Below are positions 41,801 to 50,047 of a DNA stretch of 51,030 nucleotides, piece by piece. A program made the translations under genes and the position numbers. The notes under the pieces are model-generated. The model worked only from the letters and a program-made list of their open reading frames with translations. It was not told where the DNA came from and did no database searches. This DNA comes from an uncultured Verrucomicrobia subdivision 3 bacterium (GTDB taxonomy: Bacteria > Verrucomicrobiota > Verrucomicrobiia > Limisphaerales > UBA11358). The DNA lies in the NCBI GenBank assembly GCA_903820285.1, contig CAIJGS010000022.1, forward strand, positions 1 through 51,030, read 5' to 3'. Each line of letters starts with the position of its first letter. The first letter of the stretch is position 1.

Positions 41801-41922
41801 CCGGCATGTACCATGTGCACATGGTGGCGCATTCGGGCAAGGTGGCGGCAGCCTCCGGTGACGTGGTGGCGGGTAAAAAAGTGGTGCTGCCGGCGGGGGT
41901 GGTATGGCTGACGCGTGATTAA
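38806..41922 (+). CDS. Beta-helix / DUF6298-like fusion protein, probable lipoprotein
   Basis: A 1038-residue exported protein starting at the ATG coupled to the previous stop. The N-terminus (FFLPILLLAITSC) has an ITSC lipobox, so lipid anchoring at Cys15 is likely. Residues about 25-560 are a right-handed beta-helix with GGLQITNSGVVLRGQGMG, AWMAVTMESAQDAWVRQVTFEHF and FVQCEASLPSGDSGT. Residues about 575-960 form a second, TIM-barrel-like domain with STGINWWRGNM, ALDHHYGLWYDRRREDHE and LVLFNESYFQHNI, which I recall as DUF6298. A short beta domain follows (VLREPGRQLLVYSGE). Predicted role: pectic side-chain degrading enzyme with two folds; activity undefined. It lies 7 bp before the apiosidase-like gene. 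Confidence 0.78.
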   Translation: MKFFLPILLLAITSCAYGAPKRVGAIISIGANGRLVYAADAQGNRVPDFSSCGYAGGDGDIPPATVRVAVAPVAGDETARIQKALDYVGALPADAQGLRGAVLLLKGRHEVLGGLQITNSGVVLRGQGMGENGTVLVAVGNDRRTLIKIAGKNDLSVATNTAWSVVDDYVPAGATSFHVQDAGGLKVHQAIEVVRPSTKEWIEMLGMTEFGGGIGDWRLTWKPGSRDIVWDREIQKIEGNLVTVDAPITTAIETSFGRGFVKTYDWPGRISEVGVENLRLESAFDAANPKDENHAWMAVTMESAQDAWVRQVTFEHFAGSAVAVYETCRRTTVEDCSSLSPVSEDAGWRRQTFYTMGQQTLFLRCSAEQGRHDFAVGHNAAGPNTFVQCEASLPSGDSGTIESWAGGVLFDNVRIDGGGLDLMNRGSAGEGTGWSAANSVLWQCNASKINCENPPTARNWAFGCWGEFEGNGIWRDANASVRPASLYVAQVHDRLGAAAADKVKLMQRSLEEYTNPTAEQAAKLIADSRKPAPELTDFIAAAGTRDPIPAEAGEAKNADDLSTSDAAVLATKHAIAIVNGWLVCDGKLLTGSSTGINWWRGNMHPGEAADYGINLTRFAPGREGAGLTDDLTAVADGLQAGHYAALDHHYGLWYDRRREDHERVRRVDGDVWAPFYEQPFARSGQGTAWDGLSKYDLTKFNPWYWSRLKAFAGICDTRGLVLFNESYFQHNIIEAGAHWVDCPWRSANNINGTGFPEPPPFAGDKRIFMAEQFYDVSNPVRRELHRGFIRQNLANFTNEANVIQFTSGEFTGPLGFEQFWLDTVGDWETETKQHPLVALACPKNVQDAILADAQRQAVVDVICFRYWWQTKKGGLFAPAGGLNLSPRQFERQWRGGVPSDTDLAGMAAEYRQKFADKVVLASGDDADLSRGAWAFVCAGGSLPNLPVTADAALLAAIPSMQPWAQVSTDGRWVLREPGRQLLVYSGEDAAPELDLTGEAGMYHVHMVAHSGKVAAASGDVVAGKKVVLPAGVVWLTRD

Positions 41923-41929
41923 TTCATCT

Positions 41930-43519
41930 ATGAAGCTAAATCGTTTCGCTATTTGTGCGGGGCTGCTGTGGTTGCTGACGACGGGATTGTCGTTGCAAGC
42001 TGGCGGCATGGTGGAGCAATGGGGTGTTTTTCAGATCATCCTGCCGGGACCGACCAACGGAAATCCGTTTGTGGATACCACGCTTTCGGCCCGGTTTACC
42101 CAGGGGGATATGTCGGTGGATGCCACGGGATTTTACGATGGAGATGGCATTTATTGCGTGCGCTTCATGCCGGACCGGCTGGGTGAATGGCATTACACCA
42201 CGGCCAGCAGCGTGGCGAACTTGGATCATATTAGCGGCGATTTCACGGTGGTGAAACCGGCAGCGGAGAATCACGGTCCGGTGCGGGTGGCCAATACGTA
42301 CCATTTTGCGTATGCGGACGGCACACCGTACAAGGAATTGGGCACGACCTGCTATGCCTGGGTGAATCAGGATGAGGCGTTGCAGGAGCAGACGCTGAAA
42401 ACGCTGGCGGCGGCGCCTTTCAACAAACTGCGCATGTGTGTGTTTCCGAAGCGCTATGACTGGAATACCAATGAACCGCCGATGTATCCCTTCGCGGGCA
42501 TCCCGACGACGAACTGGGATTTTACGCGGTTCAATCCGGAGTTTTTCCGCCACTTCGAGCAGCGGATTGCCGACTTGCAAAAACTGGGTATCGAAGCGGA
42601 TATCATCCTGTTTCATCCGTATGACGAAGGGCATTGGGGTTTCGACCGGATGCCGGCGAGTGCGGATGACCGCTACTTGCGCTATGTGCTGGCGCGGTTC
42701 TCGGCCTACCGCAACGTCTGGTGGTCGCTGGCGAATGAGTACGACTTCATGAAGAAGAAAACGGAGGCGGACTTTGTCCGTTTTGGGGAAATCATTTCGA
42801 CGAACGATCCGAGTCATCATCTGATCTCCATTCATAACGGCCAGAAAATGTTTAATCACACGCTGCCGTGGATCACGCATGTGAGCGTCCAGAATGGCTC
42901 GGCGGTGGAAGACGCCGGTCGGGCGGAATTGTTTCGTGATATCTATCGCAAGCCGGTGGTGTTTGACGAAGTCAAGTACGAGGGCAACCTGCCTAAGCGC
43001 TGGGGTAATCTCTCGGCGGAAGAGCTGGTGTTCCGCTTTTGGGAGGGAACCGTCGCTGGCACGTATGTTGGCCATGGCGAAACGTATTTGAGTCCGGACA
43101 ATATCATCTGGTGGTCCAAGGGCGGCGTGTTGAAGGGCCAGAGTCCGGCGCGGTTGGCGTTTCTGAAACAAGTATTGGCGGACAGTCCGGCGGAAGGCAT
43201 TGACCCGATTGACAAGTGGCAGGATCCCACCATTGCGGGCCAGCCGGGCAAATATTATCTCATCTATTTTGGCAAGCAGCAGCCTGCCACGTGGGAGTTT
43301 AAGTTGCCCAAACCGCCGCTGGGTAAAGGCGCGCCGCTAACCAATGGTGTGGCTTTCACGGTTGAGATTCTGGACACGTGGAACATGACGGTCACGCCGG
43401 TACCAGGCAAGTTTAAGGTGAAGAAGGGAGATTACAGTTATGCCGATGAGGCGGGTCGGAGCATTGAACTGCCCGGCAAACCTTACGTGGCGCTGCGGAT
43501 CAAACGGGTGGAAGATTAA
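41930..43519 (+). CDS. DUF5060/DUF4038-type (apiosidase-like) glycoside hydrolase
   Basis: A 529-residue secreted protein; the ATG at 41930 is preferred over a GTG at 41915 since it starts directly with the signal peptide (RFAICAGLLWLLTTGLSLQA). DUF5060 beta-sandwich at about 25-110 (EQWGVFQIILPG, ATGFYDGDGIYCVRFMP), a GH-A TIM barrel at about 120-430 (ELGTTCYAWVNQDE, FNKLRMCVFPKRYDW), and a C-terminal DUF5605-like beta domain. Glu270 in LANEYDF fits the strand-4 acid/base and Glu347 in VFDEVKYE the strand-7 nucleophile. The barrel is related to GH140, whose founding member is an apiosidase acting on rhamnogalacturonan-II. That similarity links it to the putative apiose genes at 1-11.4 kb, but GH140 membership is not proven. 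Confidence 0.85.
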   Translation: MKLNRFAICAGLLWLLTTGLSLQAGGMVEQWGVFQIILPGPTNGNPFVDTTLSARFTQGDMSVDATGFYDGDGIYCVRFMPDRLGEWHYTTASSVANLDHISGDFTVVKPAAENHGPVRVANTYHFAYADGTPYKELGTTCYAWVNQDEALQEQTLKTLAAAPFNKLRMCVFPKRYDWNTNEPPMYPFAGIPTTNWDFTRFNPEFFRHFEQRIADLQKLGIEADIILFHPYDEGHWGFDRMPASADDRYLRYVLARFSAYRNVWWSLANEYDFMKKKTEADFVRFGEIISTNDPSHHLISIHNGQKMFNHTLPWITHVSVQNGSAVEDAGRAELFRDIYRKPVVFDEVKYEGNLPKRWGNLSAEELVFRFWEGTVAGTYVGHGETYLSPDNIIWWSKGGVLKGQSPARLAFLKQVLADSPAEGIDPIDKWQDPTIAGQPGKYYLIYFGKQQPATWEFKLPKPPLGKGAPLTNGVAFTVEILDTWNMTVTPVPGKFKVKKGDYSYADEAGRSIELPGKPYVALRIKRVED

Positions 43520-43520
43520 A

Positions 43521-46244
43521 ATGAAGCGTTTTTATTTCAGCATCGTCGGGTTGGCATTGCTGTTGGCTGGTGGCCGGTCATTGGCAGCTGAGACAGTTTC
43601 CATTGTCGTGGCGAGCAACGCCGCGCCGCGCGTGCTATTCGGAGCGGAACGGTTGGCGGCGGCAATTCGGGAAGTGGGGACGAATTCTCCACTGCTGACG
43701 CGCATGATTTTGTTCAGCGGTCAGGGCATGGACGCGGTGGTGACGAACCAAACATCAACGCCATCGCGACAGATCCGGGTCAATGTATCGCCCAAACTGC
43801 GTATCGCTCACGAAGGTTTTCAGTTTGGTCTGGCCGATAACAACGACGTGCAGATCTCGTCCAGTGACGATTCCGGTGCACTTTACGGGTGCTTGGAATT
43901 GGTCCGGCGCATTCGCAGCGGCGGCACGCTGGCAGAAATGGCTCAATATCAGGACAAGCCCGCGATGACGTTGCGCGGCACCTGCATTGGCATGCAAAAG
44001 ACATTCATCCTGCCGGGGCGGCATGTGTATGAATATCCCTACACGCCCGAACTGTTCCCGTGGTTTTATGACAAGGCGCTGTGGCGCGAGTATCTCGATT
44101 TTCTCGTGGAAAACCGGATGAACACTCTCTACCTGTGGAGCGGTCATCCCTTTGCCTCGCTGGTAAAATTGAAGGAGTATCCGTATGCGGTCGAAGTGCC
44201 GGATGACATTTTTCAGCAGAATGTGGAAATGTTCCGCTGGCTCACGCAGGAATGCGACAAGCGTGGCATTTGGCTGGTGCAGATGTTTTACAACATACTC
44301 GTGTCAAAGCCGTTTGCGGAAACGAATGGCATCGCCACACAACTTTCCGCACCGACGCCACTTACGGAGGATTACACGCGCAAATCAATCGCTGAATTTG
44401 TGAAGCAGTATCCGAATGTCGGCCTGATGGCGTGTCTGGGCGAGGCGTTGCAGGGGACGCCGAATCAGTTGGAGTGGTGTACCAACGTCATTTTGCCTGG
44501 CGTACTGGCTGGCATGAAAGCGGCGGGCTTGCAGCAGGAACCGCCGGTGGTCATTCGCACGCATGCGATGGATGCGGATGCCATTATGCCGGCAGCGTAT
44601 CAGGTTTATTCCAATCTTTTCACGGAATCAAAATACAACGGCGAATCGCTCACTACCTGGGAGCCGCGCGGTCCGGATCAGAAAACGCATCTGGCGATGA
44701 GCAAGCTCGGGCCGCATCTGGTGAATATTCACATTCTTTCCAATCTGGAACCGTTCCGTTACGGCGATCAGGAGTTCATCAAAAAGTGCGTACAAGCGTC
44801 GCGGGACCGGTTGGGCGCGACAGGCGTGCATCTGTATCCATTGTCCTACTGGAACTGGCCGGACTCGCCGGACATTGCATCCGTGCCGTTGAAACAATGG
44901 GATCGCGACTGGATGTGGTTCACTGCGTGGGCCCGCTACGCTTGGAATCCGGATGTGCCGGAGGATGCTGATCATGAATATTGGATTGCACGATTGGCGG
45001 AGATTTATGGGAATACCAATGCGGCGAACCATATTTTGCAGGCGGTCAATGCGGCCGGTGAAGTGGCGCCGCGACTGGTGCGGCGGTTTGGAATTACGGA
45101 AGGTAACCGTCAGACGCTCTCGCTGGGGATGACTTTGGATCAATTGGTGAATCCGGCCAAGTACAAGGCCATCGAGGATTTGTGGCTTTCGCAGGCACCG
45201 CCTGGTGAGCGGCTGGATGAATATGTGAAGAAAGAATGGAATCACGAACCGCATGTAGGCGAGACGCCGCCTTCCATTATTCGTGAAGTGTTGGATGCTT
45301 CGTCCAATGCCGTTGCGGCGGCGGCGGCGGCGGAGCCATTCGTCACCAAAAACCGGGATGAATTTGCGCGGCTGAAAAATGACACCCTCTGCATTCAGGC
45401 GATGGGTCAAAACTATGCGGCCAAAGTGAAGACGGCGGAATTGGTGCTGCGTTATAATTACAGCCATGACATTGCCGATATGGAAGCAGCGGAGCGGTAT
45501 CTCGCGGAGAGTTTGGTGGCTTACCAGAAACTCGATGACCTGACTCGTCCGGCCTATCACTTCGCGAATGGCATGCAGACTTCACAGCGGAAAATTCCGG
45601 TGTCCGGCGGGGCAAAAGGCATGGGAACGAATTATCTTTGGTCGCAGCTCTTGCCCATGTATCAGCGCGAACTGGCGGCTTTCCAGGACAAGGTGATACA
45701 ACTGAAGAAGCCGGTGCCGGTTGCGGCAGTGGCGGATGATGCCGGCATCAAAGCGTGGCCGACGGCGACGTTCAAGTTGATCAGCACCAATGCTGAAACA
45801 TACGTGGTGCAGTCGGGAGCCCGGGTGTTTGCCGACCGGGAGTTTGCAATTCAAAGTCTGGCGCCGGAACTGAACGGTTTGACCGGCATCCGCTTTGCCC
45901 ATGAGGCGGCGAAGAAGGGGCGTTACGTGCCGATTGAATTTGAAGCGGCGGAGCCGGTGCAGGTGCTGGTGGGTTATTTCAAAGCCACGCAAAAAGGCTG
46001 GCTGCAAGTGCCGAATCTGGAAACAGCGGCGCAGGCGGATGAGCGCGGCGGGGTGGACTGCCTGCTCGATAACGCGGCGGCCATCGCCGGTTGTCCCGAT
46101 GTGGAGGTGCATGCCTTCCGTTATGGGGCCGGGCGGCAGCGGCTCGAACTCATTGGTAAGGGCAGTTTTGTCATTCTCGGCATCGTGCCGCAATCAGCCA
46201 CTTTGAATAAACGCGATGCCCGTCACGGCACTCATCAGCAATGA
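43521..46244 (+). CDS. Large exported glycosidase-like protein with zincin-like N domain and TIM barrel, unclassified
   Basis: A 907-residue exported protein (signal peptide FYFSIVGLALLLAGGRSLAAE). Residues about 25-135 look like the small alpha/beta domain found before the barrel in GH20, GH67 and GH115 (VLFGAERLAAAI, DDSGALYGCLELVRRI). Residues about 150-480 appear to be a TIM barrel: LRGTCIGMQ, DFLVENRMNTLYLWSGHPF, LMACLGEALQGTPNQ, HAMDADAIMP, GATGVHLYPLSYWNWPD. A helical region follows, with a poly-Ala stretch near 600, and a C-terminal beta-sandwich. Alpha-glucuronidase- or galacturonidase-like activity is possible. I cannot place it in a named family. Start is 1 bp after the previous stop; its own stop overlaps the GH127 start. 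Confidence 0.75.
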   Translation: MKRFYFSIVGLALLLAGGRSLAAETVSIVVASNAAPRVLFGAERLAAAIREVGTNSPLLTRMILFSGQGMDAVVTNQTSTPSRQIRVNVSPKLRIAHEGFQFGLADNNDVQISSSDDSGALYGCLELVRRIRSGGTLAEMAQYQDKPAMTLRGTCIGMQKTFILPGRHVYEYPYTPELFPWFYDKALWREYLDFLVENRMNTLYLWSGHPFASLVKLKEYPYAVEVPDDIFQQNVEMFRWLTQECDKRGIWLVQMFYNILVSKPFAETNGIATQLSAPTPLTEDYTRKSIAEFVKQYPNVGLMACLGEALQGTPNQLEWCTNVILPGVLAGMKAAGLQQEPPVVIRTHAMDADAIMPAAYQVYSNLFTESKYNGESLTTWEPRGPDQKTHLAMSKLGPHLVNIHILSNLEPFRYGDQEFIKKCVQASRDRLGATGVHLYPLSYWNWPDSPDIASVPLKQWDRDWMWFTAWARYAWNPDVPEDADHEYWIARLAEIYGNTNAANHILQAVNAAGEVAPRLVRRFGITEGNRQTLSLGMTLDQLVNPAKYKAIEDLWLSQAPPGERLDEYVKKEWNHEPHVGETPPSIIREVLDASSNAVAAAAAAEPFVTKNRDEFARLKNDTLCIQAMGQNYAAKVKTAELVLRYNYSHDIADMEAAERYLAESLVAYQKLDDLTRPAYHFANGMQTSQRKIPVSGGAKGMGTNYLWSQLLPMYQRELAAFQDKVIQLKKPVPVAAVADDAGIKAWPTATFKLISTNAETYVVQSGARVFADREFAIQSLAPELNGLTGIRFAHEAAKKGRYVPIEFEAAEPVQVLVGYFKATQKGWLQVPNLETAAQADERGGVDCLLDNAAAIAGCPDVEVHAFRYGAGRQRLELIGKGSFVILGIVPQSATLNKRDARHGTHQQ

Positions 46245-48271
46245 AACGGATTATACTTAACATTTTTACGGGCGGTTTGGTAATGGCGGCCATGGCCGTC
46301 GGTGCCGGCAATTCCGGCGTGGTGGATGATACCGCCAGCCCGCATGCGCTGGTGCACAGCGTGGGACTGAATGAAACACACTGGACCACTGGCTTCTGGG
46401 GCGATCGCTTTGAACTGTGCCGGACGCAGATGGTGCCGGGCATGGACCGGCTGATGGAAGGGACAAACTACACCCAGTTTTTCCGCAACTTCGAGATCCT
46501 TGCGGGGCAGGCGACGGGAAGGTCGCGCGGCGCCTCATTCAATGATGGCGACTTCTACAAGTTTCTCGAAGGTGCCAGCGCGACGCTGGCGGTGACCAAT
46601 GATGCCCAGCTCAGCGCGCGGCTGGACCGGATCATTGCGGTGATCGGCAAGGCGCAGGAGACGAATGGCTACATCGATACATGGGTGCAGTTGCATCAAC
46701 GCGAACCGAATTCAAAAGCGGCCCCGTTTGGAGAACGAAATAATTTCGAGGTTTATAACATTGGACAGTTGATGACGGCGGCGTGTGTGCATTACCGGGT
46801 CACGGGCAAAACCAATTTTCTCAACATCGCCCGAAAGGCGGCGGACTGTCTCATCCAGGCCTTTGCGAAACCCACGCCGGAGACGGCGGTCAATTCCGTC
46901 TGTCCCTCGCATTACATGGGCAGCGTGGAACTGTATCGTGCCACCGGGGACGTGCGGTATCTGGACCTGGCGAAGAAATTCATCGCCATGCGCGACCTGA
47001 TCAAGGACGGCGAAAGCGATGATCAGGAGCGGATTCCGTTTGGGCAGCAGCAAGAGGCTGAGGGGCACGCGGTGCGCGCCAATTATCTGTATGCAGGCGC
47101 GGCGGATTTGTATTTGGAGACCGGCGACAAGGCGCTGTGGAAACCGCTGGCGGCGATCTGGACCAATGTGGTCACGGAAAAAATGTACATCACCGGCGGC
47201 TGCGGGGCGCTGTATGACGGCGCATATCCGGATGGCGGGCGCTTTCACAACAACATCAGCCGCGTGCACCAGGCCTATGGCCGGAATTACCAATTGCCCA
47301 ACATTACGGCGCATAATGAAACCTGTGCGAATATCGGCAATGCCCTCTGGAACTGGCGCATGTTTCTCGCCACGGGCGAGGCGCGGTTCATGGACGTGGT
47401 TGAGCTGGAACTTTATAATAGCGTGCTATCGGGCGTCGCGCTGGACGGGACGAATTTCTTTTACACTAATCCGTTGCGCGTGACCGATCCGCTGCCGGTG
47501 GCGTTTCGCTGGTCGCGTACGCGCGTGCCGTTCGTGGGATCCTTCTGCTGTCCGCCCAATCTGGTACGAACCGTCGCCGAATCGGCGGATTATGCGTATG
47601 GCAAAACGGGCGATGCGGTCTGGGTGAACCTCTACGGCAGCAGCGTGCTGGATACGCGATTGACCAATGGAGAATCGGTGAAGCTGGTGCAAGAAACGGA
47701 ATATCCGTGGAATGGCCGGGTGCATCTCCGCATCGAAGCCGCCGGTAAAAAAGAATTCGCACTCAAGTTGCGCATTCCGGGCTGGGCGGCGAGTGCGGTG
47801 GTGCGGTTGAATTTGGGCCCGGTGGATGCGAGTGCCAAGCCGGGCAGCTATTTTGAGATTCGCCGGGTCTGGCAGGCGGGGGATGTGGTGGATTTGGATC
47901 TGCCTATGCCGGCGCGCTTGATGACCGCCAATCCGCTCGTGGAGGAGGATTTTGGCCAGGTGGCGGTGCAGCGCGGTCCGGTGGTGTATTGTCTGGAGTC
48001 GCCCGACTTGCCGAAGGGCATCCGGCTTTCCGATGTGCGCGTGCCGACGGATATTCAACTGGAGGCGCGTTATGATCAGCGCCTGTTCGGCGGTGTGGCC
48101 GTGCTGGAAGGCAAGGCCCTGGCCATTGCGCCGGAAAATTGGAGCGGCCAGTTGTATCATGAATTTCACCCGGCGGAAGCGCGGCCGTTCAAGGTGCAAC
48201 TGATACCGTATTCGCTCTGGCAAAATCGCGGGCCGTCGGAGATGTCCGTGTGGCTGCCGTTGCAAAATTAA
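46241..48271 (+). CDS. GH127 beta-L-arabinofuranosidase
   Basis: A 676-residue exported enzyme with signal peptide (IILNIFTGGLVMAAMAVGAG). The (alpha/alpha)6 catalytic domain starts at HWTTGFWGDRFE and contains the zinc-thiolate site typical of GH127: Glu360 and Cys362 in HNETCANIG and Cys436-Cys437 in FCCPPN. By comparison with the characterised bifidobacterial enzyme, the second Cys of the pair acts as nucleophile. C-terminal beta-sandwich domains follow (LRIPGWAASAVV, QRGPVVYCLES). It releases beta-linked L-arabinofuranose from plant glycans such as pectin side chains and arabinogalactan proteins. Coupled by ATGA to the upstream gene and 4 bp from the GH43-like gene, which could provide further arabinose removal. 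Confidence 0.93.
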   Translation: MKRIILNIFTGGLVMAAMAVGAGNSGVVDDTASPHALVHSVGLNETHWTTGFWGDRFELCRTQMVPGMDRLMEGTNYTQFFRNFEILAGQATGRSRGASFNDGDFYKFLEGASATLAVTNDAQLSARLDRIIAVIGKAQETNGYIDTWVQLHQREPNSKAAPFGERNNFEVYNIGQLMTAACVHYRVTGKTNFLNIARKAADCLIQAFAKPTPETAVNSVCPSHYMGSVELYRATGDVRYLDLAKKFIAMRDLIKDGESDDQERIPFGQQQEAEGHAVRANYLYAGAADLYLETGDKALWKPLAAIWTNVVTEKMYITGGCGALYDGAYPDGGRFHNNISRVHQAYGRNYQLPNITAHNETCANIGNALWNWRMFLATGEARFMDVVELELYNSVLSGVALDGTNFFYTNPLRVTDPLPVAFRWSRTRVPFVGSFCCPPNLVRTVAESADYAYGKTGDAVWVNLYGSSVLDTRLTNGESVKLVQETEYPWNGRVHLRIEAAGKKEFALKLRIPGWAASAVVRLNLGPVDASAKPGSYFEIRRVWQAGDVVDLDLPMPARLMTANPLVEEDFGQVAVQRGPVVYCLESPDLPKGIRLSDVRVPTDIQLEARYDQRLFGGVAVLEGKALAIAPENWSGQLYHEFHPAEARPFKVQLIPYSLWQNRGPSEMSVWLPLQN

Positions 48272-48275
48272 ATTC

Positions 48276-49229
48276 ATGAAAACCGGTTGTGTATTTTGGG
48301 TTCGGTCGTTGCTGGTTGCCATCCTGATGATGGTTGCAGGGATGATTTCACCGGAAAGCCAGGCGGCGGAGACCAGTGGCGATACTATTTTCCTTTCCAC
48401 CTCGTTCCGGGATGCGGATCAGAAGTTCCTGCGCTTTTTATCGAGTATGGATGGGTATCACTGGACGAATGTGCCCGGCACGTTTCTGGAGGCCAAAGTA
48501 GGTGCGAGTCAGCAGTTTCGCGATCCCAGTCTTTTGCGCGGACCTGATGGCACGTTCCATTTGGTGTGGACGGCGGGTTGGCATCATGACCAGGGGTTTG
48601 GGTATGCGTCGTCGCGGGATCTGATTCACTGGTCGGCGCAGCAGTTTGTACCGGTGATGACGAACGAGCCGACGGCGGTGAACGTGTGGGCGCCAGAATT
48701 ATTTTATGATGATGACAAGTTCATCATCGTCTGGGCTTCCACCATTCCGGGTCGGTTTCCTGACAAGCTGGAGAAGCACGATAACAATCAGCGGCTTTTT
48801 TATACCACCACCCGGGATTTCACGAATTATACTCCGACGAAATTGTTCTATGACGGCGGGTTCAGCGTGATTGACCCGTTTATTTTGAAGGATGGCGGGC
48901 GATATGTATTGGTGTGCAAAGACAACTCGCGGCAGGCGTTGAATTTGCGGGTGGCCTTTGCGGATTCTCCGATGGGTCAGTGGCAGGAGGTATCCGCACC
49001 GTTTACGCAAAAGTTTACCGAAGGCCCGTGCGCGTTGAAGGTGGGCGACGACTGGCTGATCTATTTTGACGCCTACCGGCAGAAGATTTATGGCGCGGTC
49101 AAAACACATGATTTCAAGACGTTCACGGACATCACTCCGGAGGTCAGCTTTCCGGTTGGCCACAAGCATGGTACCGCGCTGCGGGTGCCGCGCGAAATTC
49201 TGGCGGGATTGCTGAAAGCGCAGCCTTAA
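48276..49229 (+). CDS. Secreted GH43-like five-bladed beta-propeller glycosidase
   Basis: A 317-residue exported protein (signal peptide SLLVAILMMVAGMISPE, cleavage near SQAA). The mature domain is a compact five-bladed propeller: FRDPSLLRGPDGTFHLVWT (about residues 86-104) supplies the general base Asp, FSVIDPFIL (about 198-206) the pKa-modulating Asp, and EGPCALKVGDDWLIYFD (about 249-265) the acid Glu. This fits the GH43/GH117 fold, with arabinosidase, xylosidase or galactosidase activity in known relatives. It lacks extra carbohydrate-binding modules. It is placed between the GH127 gene and DUF3826, as in other pectin loci. Confidence 0.86.
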   Translation: MKTGCVFWVRSLLVAILMMVAGMISPESQAAETSGDTIFLSTSFRDADQKFLRFLSSMDGYHWTNVPGTFLEAKVGASQQFRDPSLLRGPDGTFHLVWTAGWHHDQGFGYASSRDLIHWSAQQFVPVMTNEPTAVNVWAPELFYDDDKFIIVWASTIPGRFPDKLEKHDNNQRLFYTTTRDFTNYTPTKLFYDGGFSVIDPFILKDGGRYVLVCKDNSRQALNLRVAFADSPMGQWQEVSAPFTQKFTEGPCALKVGDDWLIYFDAYRQKIYGAVKTHDFKTFTDITPEVSFPVGHKHGTALRVPREILAGLLKAQP

Positions 49230-49246
49230 AAATCACTTTCTTTCAT

Positions 49247-49903
49247 ATGAAAAAACATATTGTCATACTGGTAATCCTGCTTGGATTTTCGGCGGTCACG
49301 GCGCTGGCGGACAAGAAATCCGGCGGCACCGATACCAATCTGCCACCCGAGCAAGTGGAGGTGAATTACACCAAAGCCATTGAAGGTCGCACCGACGGCG
49401 TGCTGAAGGCGCTGGCGCTGACCGATGCCGCCGCTGCGGCCAAGGTGCATGATGCCGTGATCGCCCAGTACCGCGCGCTCAAGGCCTGGCATGAGGCGAA
49501 CGATGCACAACTTAAGGCGGCCAAAGGTGACACCAATGCCGTGGCGGCAATCCGCGCCTCGTTGAAGACCTTGCATGACGGTTTTCTGGCGAAGCTGGGC
49601 GAGGTGTTGACGCCCGCACAGGTGGAAACCGTGAAGGACAAACTGACCTACGGCAAGGTACAGTTCACGTTTGGCGGGTATGTAGCGCAATATCCCACAC
49701 TGACCGAGGCGCAGAAACAGCGCGTTCTCGAGTTGCTCAAGGAGGCCCGGGAAGAAGCGATGGATGGCGGCAGCGCAGATGAAAAGACGGCGGTATTCCA
49801 GCACTACAAAGGCAAGATTAACAATTACCTGTCCAAGCAGGGTCTGCATCCCGCAAAGGCCAAGCCGAAGGCGGATGCAGCGGCGAATGCACCGGCAAAG
49901 TGA
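49247..49903 (+). CDS. DUF3826 family exported protein
   Basis: A 218-residue exported protein (signal peptide IVILVILLGFSAVTALA). The mature part is alpha-helical and charged: EGRTDGVLKALALTDAAAAAKVHDAVI, VLTPAQVETVKDKLTY, YPTLTEAQKQRVLELLKEAREEAMDGGSADEKTA shortened here by description, and a Lys/Ala-rich tail. These features match DUF3826, a family without known function that repeatedly occurs at the end of pectin and rhamnogalacturonan utilisation clusters in Bacteroidetes and Verrucomicrobia. Here too it closes the operon. A structural or chaperone-like periplasmic role is possible; no catalytic motif is visible. Confidence 0.85.
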   Translation: MKKHIVILVILLGFSAVTALADKKSGGTDTNLPPEQVEVNYTKAIEGRTDGVLKALALTDAAAAAKVHDAVIAQYRALKAWHEANDAQLKAAKGDTNAVAAIRASLKTLHDGFLAKLGEVLTPAQVETVKDKLTYGKVQFTFGGYVAQYPTLTEAQKQRVLELLKEAREEAMDGGSADEKTAVFQHYKGKINNYLSKQGLHPAKAKPKADAAANAPAK

Positions 49904-49943
49904 AAGAGTGCGATCCTGAAATTTGCATAATTTGATTTGCGTT

Positions 49944-49981
49944 GCATGTGCATTGTTTTCGATAAAAAGCAATGCATATGC
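49944..49981. promoter_or_regulatory. Inverted repeat upstream of a sigma-54 promoter (possible activator site)
   Basis: Arms GCATGTGCATTG (49944-49955) and CAATGCATATGC (49970-49981) match in 11 of 12 positions around a 14-bp AT-rich spacer. The element lies roughly 65-105 bp upstream of the -24 box, a normal position for an enhancer-binding activator. The sequence around it is AT-rich, unlike the neighbouring genes. Confidence 0.55.
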
Positions 49982-50047
49982 AATAAATAATGATGCCTGT
50001 TTAATGGGTGTATTTATAAAGTGTTGATAATCAACTAATCGAATACT

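Noticed and set aside
45307-45340. GCG trinucleotide run in the unclassified glycosidase gene
   Set aside because: It encodes a short Ala stretch in a helical linker; in a high-GC genome this is unremarkable and the frame is intact.
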